A stretch of DNA of 64,000 nucleotides, taken from positions 1-64,000 of the forward strand of contig NZ_MJAK01000007.1 of NCBI RefSeq assembly GCF_001742745.1, in the 5' to 3' direction. The position numbers and the translations under genes were made by a program. This stretch comes from Curtobacterium sp. ER1/6. GTDB lineage: Bacteria; Actinomycetota; Actinomycetes; Actinomycetales; Microbacteriaceae. Shown here in pieces: positions 62,790-64,000 of the stretch; the stretch's first letter is position 1; each line of letters begins with the position of its first letter. The notes below the pieces were generated by a model. The model was given only the letters and a program-made list of their open reading frames with translations, made no database searches and was not told where the DNA came from.

Positions 62790-63260
62790 ATGCCTCGTAA
62801 GGGTCCCGCCCCGAAGCGTCCCGTCGTCGCCGACCCGGTGTACGGCGCGCCGATCGTCTCGCAGCTCGTCAACAAGATCCTCCTGGACGGCAAGAAGGGC
62901 CTCGCCGAGCGCATCGTCTACGATGCACTCGAGGGCGTCACCGCCAAGAACCAGCAGGACGCCGTCGCGACGCTGAAGAAGGCGCTCGACAACGTCCGTC
63001 CGACCCTCGAGGTCCGCAGCCGCCGCGTCGGTGGCTCGACCTACCAGGTCCCGGTCGAGGTCAAGCCGCACCGCGCGAACACCCTCGCGCTCCGCTGGCT
63101 GACCTCCTACGCCAAGGCCCGTCGCGAGAAGACGATGACCGAGCGTCTCATGAACGAGATCCTCGACGCGTCGAACGGTCTCGGTGCCGCGGTCAAGCGC
63201 CGCGAGGACACGCACAAGATGGCCGAGTCGAACAAGGCCTTCGCGCACTACCGCTGGTAA
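62790..63260 (+). CDS. rpsG: 30S ribosomal protein S7
   Basis: The 156-residue S7 protein: [19 protein letters not shown], the RNA-binding loops ([24 protein letters not shown]) and the helix [21 protein letters not shown], ending in HYRW. It nucleates the 30S head. AGGTAGATG provides the ribosome site. S7 is often the translational feedback regulator of the str operon. Confidence 0.98.
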   Translation: MPRKGPAPKRPVVADPVYGAPIVSQLVNKILLDGKKGLAERIVYDALEGVTAKNQQDAVATLKKALDNVRPTLEVRSRRVGGSTYQVPVEVKPHRANTLALRWLTSYAKARREKTMTERLMNEILDASNGLGAAVKRREDTHKMAESNKAFAHYRW

Positions 63261-63362
63261 GTCCGGCGCTGGTCGTCCCGGCACCGGTCGGGCGTCGGCG
63301 GTCATGAACCGTCGGCGCCCGCCCGGCCGCCAACCTCTCCTACAACTCTTCCGGAGGAACCT

Positions 63363-64000
63363 GTGGCACAGGACGTGCTCACCGACCTGAACAAGGTCCG
63401 CAACATCGGCATCATGGCGCACATCGATGCCGGCAAGACCACGACCACCGAGCGCATCCTGTTCTACACGGGCATCACGCACAAGATCGGTGAGGTGCAC
63501 GACGGCGCCGCGACGATGGACTGGATGGCGCAGGAGCAGGAGCGCGGCATCACGATCACGTCGGCCGCGACGACCTGCTTCTGGGACAACAACCAGATCA
63601 ACATCATCGACACCCCCGGTCACGTGGACTTCACGGTCGAGGTGGAGCGCTCGCTCCGCGTCCTCGACGGTGCGGTCGCCGTGTTCGACGGCAAGGAGGG
63701 CGTCGAGCCCCAGTCCGAGACCGTGTGGCGTCAGGCGGACAAGTACGACGTCCCGCGCATCTGCTTCGTCAACAAGATGGACAAGCTCGGTGCCGACTTC
63801 TACTTCACCGTCGACACGATCGTGAACCGCCTGGGTGCGGAGCCGCTCGTGCTCCAGCTCCCGATCGGTGCCGAGAACGACTTCGTCGGGATCGTCGACC
63901 TCATCGAGATGCACGCCAAGGTCTGGCCGGGCGATGCCAAGGGTGACGTCACCATGGGCGCCCAGTACGAGGTCCAGGAGATCCCCGCGGACCTCAAGGA
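63363..64000 (+). CDS. fusA: Elongation factor G, 5' part
   Basis: The first 212 residues of EF-G, cut by the window end. The GTG start is fixed by CCGGAGGAACCT just upstream. The GTP-binding motifs are intact: [12 protein letters not shown] (G1), [14 protein letters not shown] (switch I), DTPGHVDF (G3) and [10 protein letters not shown] (G4). It catalyses translocation and ribosome recycling. The 102-base gap after rpsG contains a GC-rich imperfect hairpin (about 63289-63320). Confidence 0.97.
   Translation, partial: MAQDVLTDLNKVRNIGIMAHIDAGKTTTTERILFYTGITHKIGEVHDGAATMDWMAQEQERGITITSAATTCFWDNNQINIIDTPGHVDFTVEVERSLRVLDGAVAVFDGKEGVEPQSETVWRQADKYDVPRICFVNKMDKLGADFYFTVDTIVNRLGAEPLVLQLPIGAENDFVGIVDLIEMHAKVWPGDAKGDVTMGAQYEVQEIPADLK

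Overview
The window is high-GC actinobacterial chromosome. The PadR, GntR, CsbD, Lhr–Nei2, NRAMP, two-component, rpoBC and rpsL-rpsG-fusA gene content, the frequent GTG/TTG starts with GGAGG ribosome sites and the many 4-base ATGA/GTGA gene overlaps all fit Microbacteriaceae. Curtobacterium or a close relative is my best guess, by inference only. There are no rRNA or tRNA genes, CRISPR arrays, insertion sequences or phage genes that I can see.

Layout. (1) 392-5223: an envelope polysaccharide cassette with a processive GT2 glucan synthase, a membrane-fusion-like partner and a GH81 endo-beta-1,3-glucanase. (2) 5297-8560: a secreted bacteriocin-like peptide followed by two MacB/FtsX-type permease subunits and an ABC ATPase, all translationally coupled. 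(3) 8631-20249: housekeeping and stress genes, namely a lipoprotein, the Nei2/Lhr repair pair, a PadR regulator with a His/Gly-rich arm, an esterase, a DUF4916 Nudix-like protein, CsbD, a DEAD-box RNA helicase and a GH114-type secreted hydrolase. (4) 20373-26939: a GntR regulator, DUF1684, a DUF4333-like lipoprotein, a small WXG100/ESX-like locus (21947-24101), and a set of small enzymes and unknowns (SRPBCC, GNAT, ComB-like, DUF427). (5) 26991-30663: an NRAMP manganese transporter with a palindromic operator, divergent from a GTPase/roadblock signalling cassette. (6) 30799-38295: a CGNR regulator, SprT-like and TPR-like proteins, a Q-rich membrane protein, a spermidine-synthase-like protein, a NarL-type two-component system coupled to a membrane protein, and a PH-like membrane protein. 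(7) 38667-46084: rpoB and rpoC with a recognisable promoter and a strong terminator. (8) 46905-59428: a complete Gram-positive type IV pilus locus (PilB, PilT, PilC, PilA, two minor prepilins, a large PilX-like protein, prepilin peptidase, PilM, PilN, PilO). (9) 59591-61966: three membrane proteins of unknown role. (10) 62416-64000: rpsL, rpsG and the start of fusA, cut by the window end.

Functionally the window mixes core transcription and translation genes with surface functions: pili, a predicted beta-glucan, and a secreted peptide with its own ABC exporter or immunity pump. The pilus genes sit between the rpoBC and str operons. A recurring GC-rich hairpin (core GGACGGGAGGCGCG) lies in at least three intergenic gaps and is most perfect as a 50-bp palindrome at 15632-15681. 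The strongest candidates for little-described systems are the glucan cassette, the bacteriocin/ABC cassette, the kinase-less GTPase/roadblock cassette and the ESX-like trio.
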